From Enterococcus casseliflavus NBRC 100478 (lineage in GTDB: Bacteria; Bacillota; Bacilli; Lactobacillales; Enterococcaceae), in the NCBI RefSeq assembly GCF_001544095.1, contig NZ_BCPT01000007.1, positions 105,804 through 169,803 of the forward strand: a DNA stretch of 64,000 nt. The letters run 5' to 3'. The position numbers and the translations under genes are program-made. The first letter of the stretch is position 1, and the number at the start of each line of letters is the position of its first letter. Below the pieces are notes generated by a model. That model ran no database searches. It was not told the DNA's origin and saw only the letters and a list, made by a program, of their open reading frames with translations. Of this stretch, positions 33,198 to 41,126 are shown one piece after another.

Positions 33198-34640
33198 TCA
33201 CTGATCTTCTAGTCTCGGCACAACAAACCAAAAACAAGTCACGCCATTTTTCGACTCAGCGCCATATTCGAAGGCATGAGAAGTCAAAATGGTTTTTACG
33301 ATCGCTAAGCCGATGCCGGTTCCTTCTTTATGTCCTGCTTGATGTTGGATGCGTTGGTATCTTTCCCAAATAAGTTCGAGTTGTTCTGGAGGGATATCTT
33401 TTCCAGGATTGATGACAGCAACTTTTGTTCCTGCAGATGTATTCGTTAATTTGATTAAGAGTCGTTCATTTTTAGGTGTATGGTTGATGCCATTGTTTAT
33501 TAAATTACGCAAAACCTGTTCCATTTTGATGCGATCAAAAAGAGCATTTCCATCCGTACGATCTGCTTCAAAATCGACAGTGATGTCATATTGATTGGCG
33601 ATCCCTCTTGCGTAAGCAACGACGGAGGAAACCACCTCGTATGTATTCCAGATTTCATTTTTAAGTTGTGTGTAGCCAGCTTGCATGATAGAGAAATCCA
33701 TGATGTCATCGACCATAGCACTCATGCGGTGGGCTTCGCTGATAATTAGGTCCATATGTTCTTTTCGAAGGCGTTCGTCGTTTCCAGATACATCACGTAC
33801 CATCTCCCCATAGCCAGTGATCAACGCAAGGGGGGAGCGTAGTTCATGAGAAACATTGGCAATCACTTCTTTTCGCAAGACGTCTACTCGCTGAAGTTCT
33901 GTGCTTAAGTCCGCAACCGATTCAGAAAGTGTACCTAATTCATCACTACGCTTAAGTTTGGGTACGGAATAAAGCTCGCCGTTGGTTAAGCGGATGATGG
34001 CTTCTTTGATGGTTTTGATCGGGCGAATAAAATGCTGTGCTAAAAAAAAGGAGATCGTTGACGCAAAAATAGTTAATATGATGGTGAATAGAAAGAGTTG
34101 CTGTCGATTCAAGCTTTGAAGCGCTTCGATTTGAGTGATCGTATTGGAGAGCAAAAGGGCAGCTGGGCGTTGGAAAAGAGTGGTAGGAACGCCAATAAGA
34201 ATGGCAGAAGACTTTTCAAAGTCTTCTACAGCACTCAGGCTCTCACCATCAAGGACAGTTGGTGCGTGAGATAACAACCAGTTGTATTCGTTGCTCAACC
34301 CATCTATGTTTAATTGCTGTCCATTGTTAAATGCCGCCAGAATTTCGCCATCCTCGTCGACTAAGAAAAGAGTCCCAACTATCGTTTTACTGAGGAAAAG
34401 TAATGGCTCTTCTGGTAAGTCATCTGGATCTACTGCCATTTCTTCAATAGCGGCAGCTGTTTCCTGAACTGTTTCTAAAAGTGATTCTTTCGTTACATTG
34501 ATATAATTTGGTTCAAAGAGCAAAATTTGAACAGTCCACAAAAAAGCGATGCCAATGATGACCAGCAGCATATTGGCGGACCAAAGCCGCACGAGTAATT
34601 TACTTTTGATGTAAGTAAAACCTAACCGACTAGTCTTCAT
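33198..34640 (-). CDS. HAMP-type sensor histidine kinase
   Basis: A 480-residue sensor kinase. Membrane segments about 20-42 and 181-202 flank an external domain of some 135 residues that reads SKTIVGTLFLVDEDGEILAA. HAMP (about 203-255) is followed by the phosphorylated His265 in ANVSHELRSPLALITGY and the ATPase domain (GKDIPPEQLELIW, GTGIGLAIVK). The ATG at 34640 was chosen; it overlaps the end of the regulator gene by 11 bases. A longer in-frame TTG start has no ribosome site. With the regulator it lies divergent from a class B PBP gene, so an envelope function is likely. Confidence 0.88.
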   Translation of the reverse strand: MKTSRLGFTYIKSKLLVRLWSANMLLVIIGIAFLWTVQILLFEPNYINVTKESLLETVQETAAAIEEMAVDPDDLPEEPLLFLSKTIVGTLFLVDEDGEILAAFNNGQQLNIDGLSNEYNWLLSHAPTVLDGESLSAVEDFEKSSAILIGVPTTLFQRPAALLLSNTITQIEALQSLNRQQLFLFTIILTIFASTISFFLAQHFIRPIKTIKEAIIRLTNGELYSVPKLKRSDELGTLSESVADLSTELQRVDVLRKEVIANVSHELRSPLALITGYGEMVRDVSGNDERLRKEHMDLIISEAHRMSAMVDDIMDFSIMQAGYTQLKNEIWNTYEVVSSVVAYARGIANQYDITVDFEADRTDGNALFDRIKMEQVLRNLINNGINHTPKNERLLIKLTNTSAGTKVAVINPGKDIPPEQLELIWERYQRIQHQAGHKEGTGIGLAIVKTILTSHAFEYGAESKNGVTCFWFVVPRLEDQ

Positions 34641-35298
34641 AATCAAATTTATACCCAACTCCCCAAACCGTTTGGATCAACTCTCGGTAATCCCCTAGAC
34701 GCTCTCGCAAGGACTTGATGTGTGTATCCACTGTTCTGGTATCTCCGAAATAATCAAAGCCCCAGACACCTTCTAAAATTGATTCTCGGCTCAAAGCGAT
34801 ATGATTATTTTTCGTCAAATAGACCAGCAGATCGAATTCTTTTGGCGTAAGCGGCAGAGGATTCCCATTGATCGTTACAGTATGAGAAAAAACATTGACT
34901 TCGAGATCACCAAAAACGATCTTTTCGAACTGAAACTGACTGCTTCGTTTCAACACAGCTTTGATGCGAGCCATCAGCTCTTTAGGGCTAAATGGCTTGG
35001 CAATATAATCATCGGCACCAAGATTGAAGCCAAAGAGTTTGTCATACTCTTCCTTTCGAGCGGTAATCATAATGACTGGCGTGTTACAGCTGCCTCTGAT
35101 TTCCGAAAGCGTCTGAAAGCCATCTTTTCCCGGCATCATGACATCTAGGAGGATCAAATCGAATGAATGATTGGTTAATTTTTCCAAAGTTTCTTTTCCA
35201 TCCGCTGCCTCAAAACATAGATACCCTTCGATCTCCGCATAAGTTTTCACTAAGGCGCGCATATGAGTATCATCATCAACGATCAATATTTTTTGCAA
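34630..35298 (-). CDS. OmpR/PhoB-family response regulator
   Basis: A 222-residue response regulator. Receiver with Asp8-10, phosphoacceptor Asp52 in LILLDVMMP and the Lys in DYIAKPF; winged helix (about 125-220) with TVDTHIKSLRERLG. The start is a TTG (MQKILIV), with AAGGA upstream. Coupled to the kinase gene by an 11-base overlap. It is divergent from the PBP gene (about 170 bases apart) and may regulate it. Confidence 0.88.
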   Translation of the reverse strand: MQKILIVDDDTHMRALVKTYAEIEGYLCFEAADGKETLEKLTNHSFDLILLDVMMPGKDGFQTLSEIRGSCNTPVIMITARKEEYDKLFGFNLGADDYIAKPFSPKELMARIKAVLKRSSQFQFEKIVFGDLEVNVFSHTVTINGNPLPLTPKEFDLLVYLTKNNHIALSRESILEGVWGFDYFGDTRTVDTHIKSLRERLGDYRELIQTVWGVGYKFDYED

Positions 35299-35468
35299 AT
35301 TTATTCACATCCTTAAAAATAATTTATATTTTTTAAAGTATATCACAGCATAATCGCTGATTTAATAGGAAAATGACTCTTTGAAAAATAATTGTTCTTT
35401 CCCTCACAAGATCATTACAAATACCCAATACTATAGAGGTATATTCAATCGAAAGGAGCGCTTTGACG

Positions 35469-37268
35469 ATGTATGACTATCATATGGTCAGAAAGAAAAA
35501 AGCAAAGAAAAATCGTAAGCTAGTCGGTCATTGGTTATACATAATCAGTCTTGCGCTTTTTATGGGTTTTTCTGCACGTTTGATTTACATTGTTCAAGTC
35601 GGCGTGATTGCTGGCGTCTCTTTGTCTGAAAGAATAGAAAATTTGTATTATAGTTCACGATCGATCGAAACAAGTCGAGGGGCGATTTTTGATCGGCAGG
35701 GGACAGTGATCGCACAGGATATTCTTTCCTATACTGTTCGAGCGGTTCTTTCTGAAGATTACATTGATAATGGACGACCCATGTATCTAGACAGAGCGCG
35801 CTTTGAGGAGACCGCAGCGATTCTTTCGGAGTATTTACCTATTTCTAACGAGCAAGTTTTGTCAATCTTGTCAGATGGTGCGAATCAAACAGATCCGCCT
35901 GTCTTTCAAGTGGAATTTGGCAATGTTGGCAGTGGTCTAAGTGTGACTACTCGAAATCAAATCGAAGCGGCGTTTGATGCAGCTGGAATCAATGGTATCT
36001 ATTTCGATGCTCGTTCAAGTCGCAGTTATCCGAATGGTATCTTTTCTTCACATTTGATAGGGACAACGTCAGGTGATGAAGAGATCCGAGTCGGAGTTTC
36101 TGGATTAGAATATGTACTGAACGACTTTTTGAAGAATCAAAATGGGCGAGAGTCCTTTCAAGTCAATGCTTCAGGGAATCCCGTTCCCGCAACCAATCAA
36201 ACCGTAGAAGAAGGAGTAGATGGGAATGATGTTTGGACGACATTAGATGCTCATCTGCAGTTATTCACTGAATCAGTGATGGATGAAGTTATGGAACAAA
36301 CACGACCAGAAAATCTAACGGCTTTATTGATGGATGCGAAAACTGGGGAGATTTTAACGATGGCTCAAAGACCTAGTTTTCATCCAGAGACCCAAGAAGG
36401 AATTGCGGATGAGCACTTTATTTGGCGTAATCTTTTTACGGAAGAGATGTATGAGCCTGGTTCGACCTTGAAGCTGGCAACCGTTGCGGCAGCTATTGAT
36501 GAAGGTGTTTTTGATCCGACGGAACGCTACAATCCTGTGAGTATGCAGATTGAAGATCGAGTCATTAATGACCACGACTCAGGAGCAAATGGTGAGTTGA
36601 CGATGCGGCAAGCGTTAGCTTGGTCAAGCAACACGGGGATGGTTCGACTTCAGCAACGGATCGGTTTTGATCATTGGGCACAGTATTTAACTGATTTTGG
36701 ATTAGGGAAAGTTACAGGAAGTGAGCTTCCTGGGGAAGTGCCTGGGATCTTACCTTCAAGAAATCGGGTGGATTATGCCATGAGTTCCTATGGCCATGCG
36801 ATCGGCGTCAATCAGATGCAGATGATGCAGCTATTTAGTGCATTTGCCAATGGTGGCGAGATGATACGTCCGCAATTGATTCGGCGAGTAGGGGAAGAGA
36901 CCCAAGTTTTTCCAGAAGTCGTTTCCCAGCCTATTTCACAAGCAGCAGCTGATGCTGTATTGGAATACATGACCGATGTAGTGACGGATGAACGTTATGG
37001 CACCGCTTATGATGTATACCAACTGACGAACCATGAGATTTCTGTCAAAACTGGGACTGCTCAGATCGCCAATGAGAATGGTCAAGGCTACATGACGGGA
37101 GAGTTTGATTATATTTATTCGGCGGTCTCCATCTACCCAACGGATGATCCACAGTTTATTCTTTACCTCACTATCAAGCGACCAGAAGAATACGATCGAC
37201 ATACATTAGCTAAAATCGCCAATCCCTTGATGGAGCGTTCGATGGCGCTGCAAAGTTTTCGTGAGTAA
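35469..37268 (+). CDS. Class B penicillin-binding protein (transpeptidase)
   Basis: A 599-residue PBP. One N-terminal membrane helix (about 21-42); dimerisation domain (about 60-230, GAIFDRQGTVIAQD); transpeptidase domain with Ser332-Thr-Leu-Lys335 in EPGSTLKLA, SSN (386-388) and KTG (527-529). It cross-links peptidoglycan stem peptides outside the membrane. The ATG at 35469 was chosen because AAAGGAG lies nine bases upstream; a TTG at 35463 is closer. I cannot tell from the sequence which enterococcal PBP this is. PASTA domains are absent. Confidence 0.9.
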   Translation: MYDYHMVRKKKAKKNRKLVGHWLYIISLALFMGFSARLIYIVQVGVIAGVSLSERIENLYYSSRSIETSRGAIFDRQGTVIAQDILSYTVRAVLSEDYIDNGRPMYLDRARFEETAAILSEYLPISNEQVLSILSDGANQTDPPVFQVEFGNVGSGLSVTTRNQIEAAFDAAGINGIYFDARSSRSYPNGIFSSHLIGTTSGDEEIRVGVSGLEYVLNDFLKNQNGRESFQVNASGNPVPATNQTVEEGVDGNDVWTTLDAHLQLFTESVMDEVMEQTRPENLTALLMDAKTGEILTMAQRPSFHPETQEGIADEHFIWRNLFTEEMYEPGSTLKLATVAAAIDEGVFDPTERYNPVSMQIEDRVINDHDSGANGELTMRQALAWSSNTGMVRLQQRIGFDHWAQYLTDFGLGKVTGSELPGEVPGILPSRNRVDYAMSSYGHAIGVNQMQMMQLFSAFANGGEMIRPQLIRRVGEETQVFPEVVSQPISQAAADAVLEYMTDVVTDERYGTAYDVYQLTNHEISVKTGTAQIANENGQGYMTGEFDYIYSAVSIYPTDDPQFILYLTIKRPEEYDRHTLAKIANPLMERSMALQSFRE

Positions 37269-37298
37269 AAAAAGTTTCTTAACAGGAGCTTAAAAAGA

Positions 37299-37400
37299 CC
37301 TAGATCATCTAAGAAATTTCATGATGCAGCTGGTCAACTTCCCACAGGAATGATAGTCTTTAGAAAAGACAGGAAGGGTGCATCAGCGATCCAATCTAGG
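37299..37400 (+). promoter_or_regulatory. Nested four-helix leader element before the CAP gene
   Basis: Four complementary pairs lie exactly nested: CCTAGAT/ATCTAGG (37299-37305, 37394-37400), GATGCA/TGCATC (37323-37328, 37379-37384), CTTCC/GGAAG (37338-37342, 37372-37376), GTCTT/AAGAC (37356-37360, 37366-37370). No T-run follows. It lies 66 bases upstream of the start of the CAP gene and could be a structured RNA leader or protein-binding site. Confidence 0.5.
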
Positions 37401-37466
37401 GATGAATGAATGGATAAACGATCGCGCTAAAGCTAACACATAAAGATTCATTGACGGAGGTGTCAT

Positions 37467-38507
37467 ATGAAAAAAATAAAATTCTTGATCAAAAGCATTT
37501 TTCTCATCGGGCTTCTTTATTTTGCAAGCCAGATGATCACATGGCAAGACGGACGCTTGGCATTTCGTGATGCCCGACTCAACGAGATCACTCAATCTCT
37601 CTCGTCCCAATTTTCTCTTTCACAAGACACTTCAGCAAGGCCAGCGGCAGAAACGCCTGCCCAGACATATTTATATAATGAATCACGACAAGTGATCGAA
37701 GAAACCTTTGGGGAAGCGATCAATGAATCAGCGAATCGGTATGGACTGAACTGGACTTCCTATCACGATGATTTTCGTAACTTCATGATGGTGATGTACG
37801 ATGAACATGATATTGCGCAAGGGATCTATACGAATCAAGACACGATTCTTATCGATGACACGCTAGGTATCGGGTCTTCAAAAGCAAGCGTTCGTAATCA
37901 GATGGGGACGCGTCAAGAAAGTCTACAACGAGGATCACGACGGTATCGCATCGATTCGGATGCCGACTATGATCTGTTCTTGCAAGACGATCAATTGATT
38001 ACTTTTTTCTATGATGTTCATGCCGAAGATACAGTGACTGCGATCCAAATCATCAATCGCTCCCTAGAAACACGCCATGCGAATGATTTTCGCCAAAATC
38101 AAGCCGCCATTTTAAGCGGTTTACGAACACAGTTATTTGAATTAACGAATGCCACCCGAGTGAAATTTGGTTTGTCACCCCTTGGTTTCAGCGAAGCAAC
38201 CAGTGAGACTGCCGTGAAGCATAGCCAAGACATGGCAGAACATCGATACTTTGACCATATCGGGTTAGATGGATCGACTCCATTTGATCGGATGCAAGAA
38301 GACGGGATCAGCTTCACTGCTGCAGGGGAGAATTTGGCATTTGGCCAGGCCAGCAGTATTTACGCCCATCAAGGTTTAATGAATTCAGAGGGACATCGGG
38401 CAACGATTCTAAACGATGAGTATCAATTTCTCGGGATCGGTATTGCGATCGATACCAGCGAACAGCCATATTATACAACGTTGTATCACCGAGGATCGGC
38501 GTCGTAA
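37467..38507 (+). CDS. CAP-domain (SCP/PR1-like) extracellular protein
   Basis: A 346-residue protein. An N-terminal hydrophobic segment (about 5-24) serves as signal or anchor. A CAP-associated N-terminal domain (about 65-200) is followed by a CAP domain (about 215-345) with HSQDMAEHRYFDHIG, GENLAFGQ and NSEGHRATILND. In Gram-positive bacteria this YkwD-like form is secreted or membrane-bound; function is unclear. It follows the PBP gene on the same strand behind a structured leader. GGAGGTG precedes the ATG. Confidence 0.85.
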   Translation: MKKIKFLIKSIFLIGLLYFASQMITWQDGRLAFRDARLNEITQSLSSQFSLSQDTSARPAAETPAQTYLYNESRQVIEETFGEAINESANRYGLNWTSYHDDFRNFMMVMYDEHDIAQGIYTNQDTILIDDTLGIGSSKASVRNQMGTRQESLQRGSRRYRIDSDADYDLFLQDDQLITFFYDVHAEDTVTAIQIINRSLETRHANDFRQNQAAILSGLRTQLFELTNATRVKFGLSPLGFSEATSETAVKHSQDMAEHRYFDHIGLDGSTPFDRMQEDGISFTAAGENLAFGQASSIYAHQGLMNSEGHRATILNDEYQFLGIGIAIDTSEQPYYTTLYHRGSAS

Positions 38508-38536
38508 ATTCCTGAATTGCTTGAAACTGATTAGTT

Positions 38537-38596
38537 AAAAAACACTGCTCATTTGAGATTGCTACGTTAGCAGCATCAAGTGAGCAGTGTTTTTTG
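38537..38596. terminator. Bidirectional terminator
   Basis: AACACTGCTCA (38541-38551) pairs with TGAGCAGTGTT (38581-38591), with an inner GCTA/TAGC hairpin, T-run on the right and A-run on the left. Convergent CAP and AraC genes. Confidence 0.85.
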
Positions 38597-38624
38597 TCGA
38601 TAAAATGGTGTGCAGCAGTATCAT

Positions 38625-39650
38625 TTAGTTTTGACGGTAGGCATGAGGAGAGCACTGATACTTCTTTTGAAACAGCTTATAGAAGAATGAGACATTTTTA
38701 TAGCCGACTTGGTGTGCGATTTGTTCCACAGGCAGAGAAGAGTTTCTCAACAATAAACTGGCTTGATTGAGTTTTAATTCTTGAAGGATCGTCACAAAGG
38801 ATCGACCAAGCTGCTGACTGATACGGCGACTCAAATAGCTCGGGTTGTATCCAAATGTCTCCGCAACCGAAGCTAGTGTGCAAGTAGCGAAATGTTTCTC
38901 CAGATAGTCCAACACTTCTCCGAGGTACAATTGGTCACTGTTTTGCGACTCGATCCGTTGTTTTTCCTGGAAGTTACGAACAAGTTCGGAAAAAATAATG
39001 ATCATATAGGAATGGATGACCTCATGAGAACCGAAGGAGGGGTTGAAGAACTGGGCCAAGACCCCGAAAATCGCATCAATCAAATAGTCGTTGTTACTCG
39101 TTTCAAACACTAGGTATTGATTGTGCTTTTGGCTTTCAGATAACGCATTGATGGCAAAATCGGCGATCATGCTATTGGAGGCCAACCGACTGAGCATCTG
39201 CGTGGAAAAGTACTCTTTGCTGATCAAAAAGTTAATAACAATGTCGTCTTGATTTGTTTCGATAATTTGGTGGATCACCCCAGTATCTAGTAAGCAAAAG
39301 TCACCCGCCTTTAGGATCACTTTTTTCTCATTGATCATGATCGTGACTGTTCCAGAAAAAACATAATTCATTTCGATAAAATCATGCTGATGTAGTGGTG
39401 TAGAAGAAAAGCGTGCATGTTTTAAAATCAAGAGCTGGCTTGTCTTAAGAAATCCGCTATCCTGCGGTCGTTTTCGTATGAGACGAGAAAGGTGTTTTTC
39501 GAAGGTATATTGGTAAATTGGCTCATTTTTCTCAGTGTAGACTTTCTTGAAATCCTCATAATTGTATGGAAGGGTTTGCGTCTTTTTAAGGGCTATTTCT
39601 TCAGTAGTCGTCAATTGTTGTAACTGCTGCAGAATGTTTTGTTTATCCAT
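38625..39650 (-). CDS. AraC-family regulator with cupin sensor domain
   Basis: A 341-residue regulator. The N-terminal half holds a cupin-like fold (HQHDFIEMNYVFSGTVTIMI, LKAGDFCLLDTGVIHQI); the C-terminal 100 residues contain two helix-turn-helix units (LASVAETFGYNPSYLSRRIS and IAHQVGYKNVSFFYKLFQKK). The ATG at 39650 follows AAGGAG; the reading frame extends to 39701. It is divergent from the PTS/rhamnosidase genes and is probably their activator. Confidence 0.88.
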   Translation of the reverse strand: MDKQNILQQLQQLTTTEEIALKKTQTLPYNYEDFKKVYTEKNEPIYQYTFEKHLSRLIRKRPQDSGFLKTSQLLILKHARFSSTPLHQHDFIEMNYVFSGTVTIMINEKKVILKAGDFCLLDTGVIHQIIETNQDDIVINFLISKEYFSTQMLSRLASNSMIADFAINALSESQKHNQYLVFETSNNDYLIDAIFGVLAQFFNPSFGSHEVIHSYMIIIFSELVRNFQEKQRIESQNSDQLYLGEVLDYLEKHFATCTLASVAETFGYNPSYLSRRISQQLGRSFVTILQELKLNQASLLLRNSSLPVEQIAHQVGYKNVSFFYKLFQKKYQCSPHAYRQN

Positions 39651-39700
39651 CGCTTTCTCCTTAGGTAAAAAATAGTCAATGAAATAGTAGAGTATCGTCA

Positions 39701-39728
39701 TTGAAGACAGGTAGAGATAGTATATAAT
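39701..39728 (+). promoter_or_regulatory. Promoter of the PTS/rhamnosidase operon
   Basis: TTGAAG (39701-39706), 16-base spacer, TATAAT (39723-39728). Confidence 0.6.
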
Positions 39729-39735
39729 ACTTGTA

Positions 39736-39749
39736 TGATAGCGTTATCA
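39736..39749. promoter_or_regulatory. Catabolite-responsive element (cre)
   Basis: TGATAGCGTTATCA matches the published cre consensus TGWNANCGNTNWCA at every defined position. It sits at the expected transcription start of the PTS operon, where CcpA binding would repress. Confidence 0.75.
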
Positions 39750-39772
39750 ATTATCATAATCCGGATGATAAT
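39750..39772. promoter_or_regulatory. Inverted repeat downstream of the promoter
   Basis: ATTATCAT (39750-39757) and ATGATAAT (39765-39772) are perfect arms with a 7-base centre. Directly adjacent to the cre site, so a second regulator may bind here. Confidence 0.5.
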
Positions 39773-39817
39773 AATAGTCAATAGTACCAGCAAATTCGAA
39801 AGAAATGGGGAATCACC

Positions 39818-41107
39818 ATGAACCACGACAAACCATCATTAGGGGATAAGATCCAAAGTACCCTTGGTCCATTTGCAAGTAAAGTCAATGGGAATATTTA
39901 TATTACTTCAGTTAGGGATGCAATGTTAGCTTACATGCCATTCACCTTTATTGCGTCGATCTTTTTAATTATTGCTTTTTTTCCGATCCAACAAGTGACC
40001 GATTTTATTACTATGGTGTTGCGAACAGAAGATGCTAGTGTCTGGCAAGAGAAATTGCTCTATGTCAACAATGCCACACTCGCAATCGGGGGTTTGCTAG
40101 TTGTCATTTCCCTCGCAAAATCACTGGCAGAAAAACTTGAAACAAATTTTTTGCAATGTGTCTTAACTGCTTTTGTTTCCTTTTTACTATTAACACCGTT
40201 GGATGCAATGGAAGCAGGAACTTTTTTAGATATCACCCGCGTTAGCGCGCAATCGATGTTTTTAGCGATTATTGTCGGTATTTTTAGTACTGTTCTGTAT
40301 AAAAAAATTGAGGAAAAAGGAATCAAAATCAAAATGCCAGCAGCGGTTCCACCAGCTGTTTCTGGACCATTCGAATCGGTGATTCCATCTTTTCTTGTCA
40401 TCACGACGATTTGGGTCATCCGACTCATCATCGAAGCCTTATTTAACAGTGATGCCATGACGTTGATCAATGGGACCCTTGGGATTCCATTAACTATGTT
40501 AGGTGGCTCCCTAGTTGGAATGGTCGTTGTGAAAATTTTCGAGCAATTCTTGTGGTTTTTTGGCCTTCATGGAACTTCGATCATTCAAGCAGTGATGGAC
40601 CCAATCCATCAAGTCCTTGAAGATCAAAATCGTGTGGCATCAGTGGCGGGAGAGATTCCAACGAATATTATCAGTATGAGCTTTCGGAATCATTTTGCCT
40701 CGATTGGGGTCGTCGGTGCGATCATTGCTATTTTGATCGTAGCAAAAAGCAAACAGTACAAAGAGGTTGGAAAAATTGCTAGTGTTCCTTATATTTTCAA
40801 TATCGGTGAACCAGCGTTGTTCGGGATACCGTTAATGTTGAATTTCAGTTTTCTCATTCCCTTTGTTTTTGCGAATGCCGTCACAACGATCGTCGCTTAC
40901 TTTGCCTTTTATTTCGGGTTAGTCCCGATCCCAACAGGGCTTGCACAAATTCCTTGGACGACTCCGCCGATCATTAGCGGCTATTTTGTCACTGGTAGTA
41001 TCATGGGCGCATTGCTACAAATCGTCTTGATCGTGATCGCAACGGTGATTTGGTTGCCATTTATCAAAGTTGCTGATAAGCAGATCTGTATTGAAGAAGC
41101 ACAATAA
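39818..41107 (+). CDS. PTS system Lac/cellobiose-family IIC component
   Basis: A 429-residue membrane permease of the lactose/cellobiose PTS family. About ten membrane segments; landmarks MLAYMPFTFIASIFLIIA, WFFGLHGTSIIQAVMDP and the motif NIGEPALFGIPLMLN. It transports a sugar coupled to phosphorylation and needs IIA and IIB proteins, which are not encoded nearby. It is co-transcribed with the rhamnosidase gene 19 bases downstream, so the substrate may be a rhamnose-containing disaccharide. Only an AAATGGGG-type ribosome site is visible. Confidence 0.9.
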   Translation: MNHDKPSLGDKIQSTLGPFASKVNGNIYITSVRDAMLAYMPFTFIASIFLIIAFFPIQQVTDFITMVLRTEDASVWQEKLLYVNNATLAIGGLLVVISLAKSLAEKLETNFLQCVLTAFVSFLLLTPLDAMEAGTFLDITRVSAQSMFLAIIVGIFSTVLYKKIEEKGIKIKMPAAVPPAVSGPFESVIPSFLVITTIWVIRLIIEALFNSDAMTLINGTLGIPLTMLGGSLVGMVVVKIFEQFLWFFGLHGTSIIQAVMDPIHQVLEDQNRVASVAGEIPTNIISMSFRNHFASIGVVGAIIAILIVAKSKQYKEVGKIASVPYIFNIGEPALFGIPLMLNFSFLIPFVFANAVTTIVAYFAFYFGLVPIPTGLAQIPWTTPPIISGYFVTGSIMGALLQIVLIVIATVIWLPFIKVADKQICIEEAQ

Positions 41108-41126
41108 CCCACGAAAGGAGCAGCGT

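Larger units (their letters stand above)
39671..39782. repeat. Pair of direct repeats flanking the PTS promoter
   Basis: AATAGTCAAT occurs at 39671-39680 and again at 39773-39782, on either side of the promoter and cre site. AraC regulators often bind direct repeats, so these are candidate half sites. Confidence 0.4.

Noticed and set aside
37269..37466. T-box or terminator reading of the nested stem
   Set aside because: There is no T-run behind it and no T-box consensus; kept as an unexplained structure.
40060..40470. 136-codon minus-strand frame
   Set aside because: Antisense to the PTS IIC gene with no start signal.
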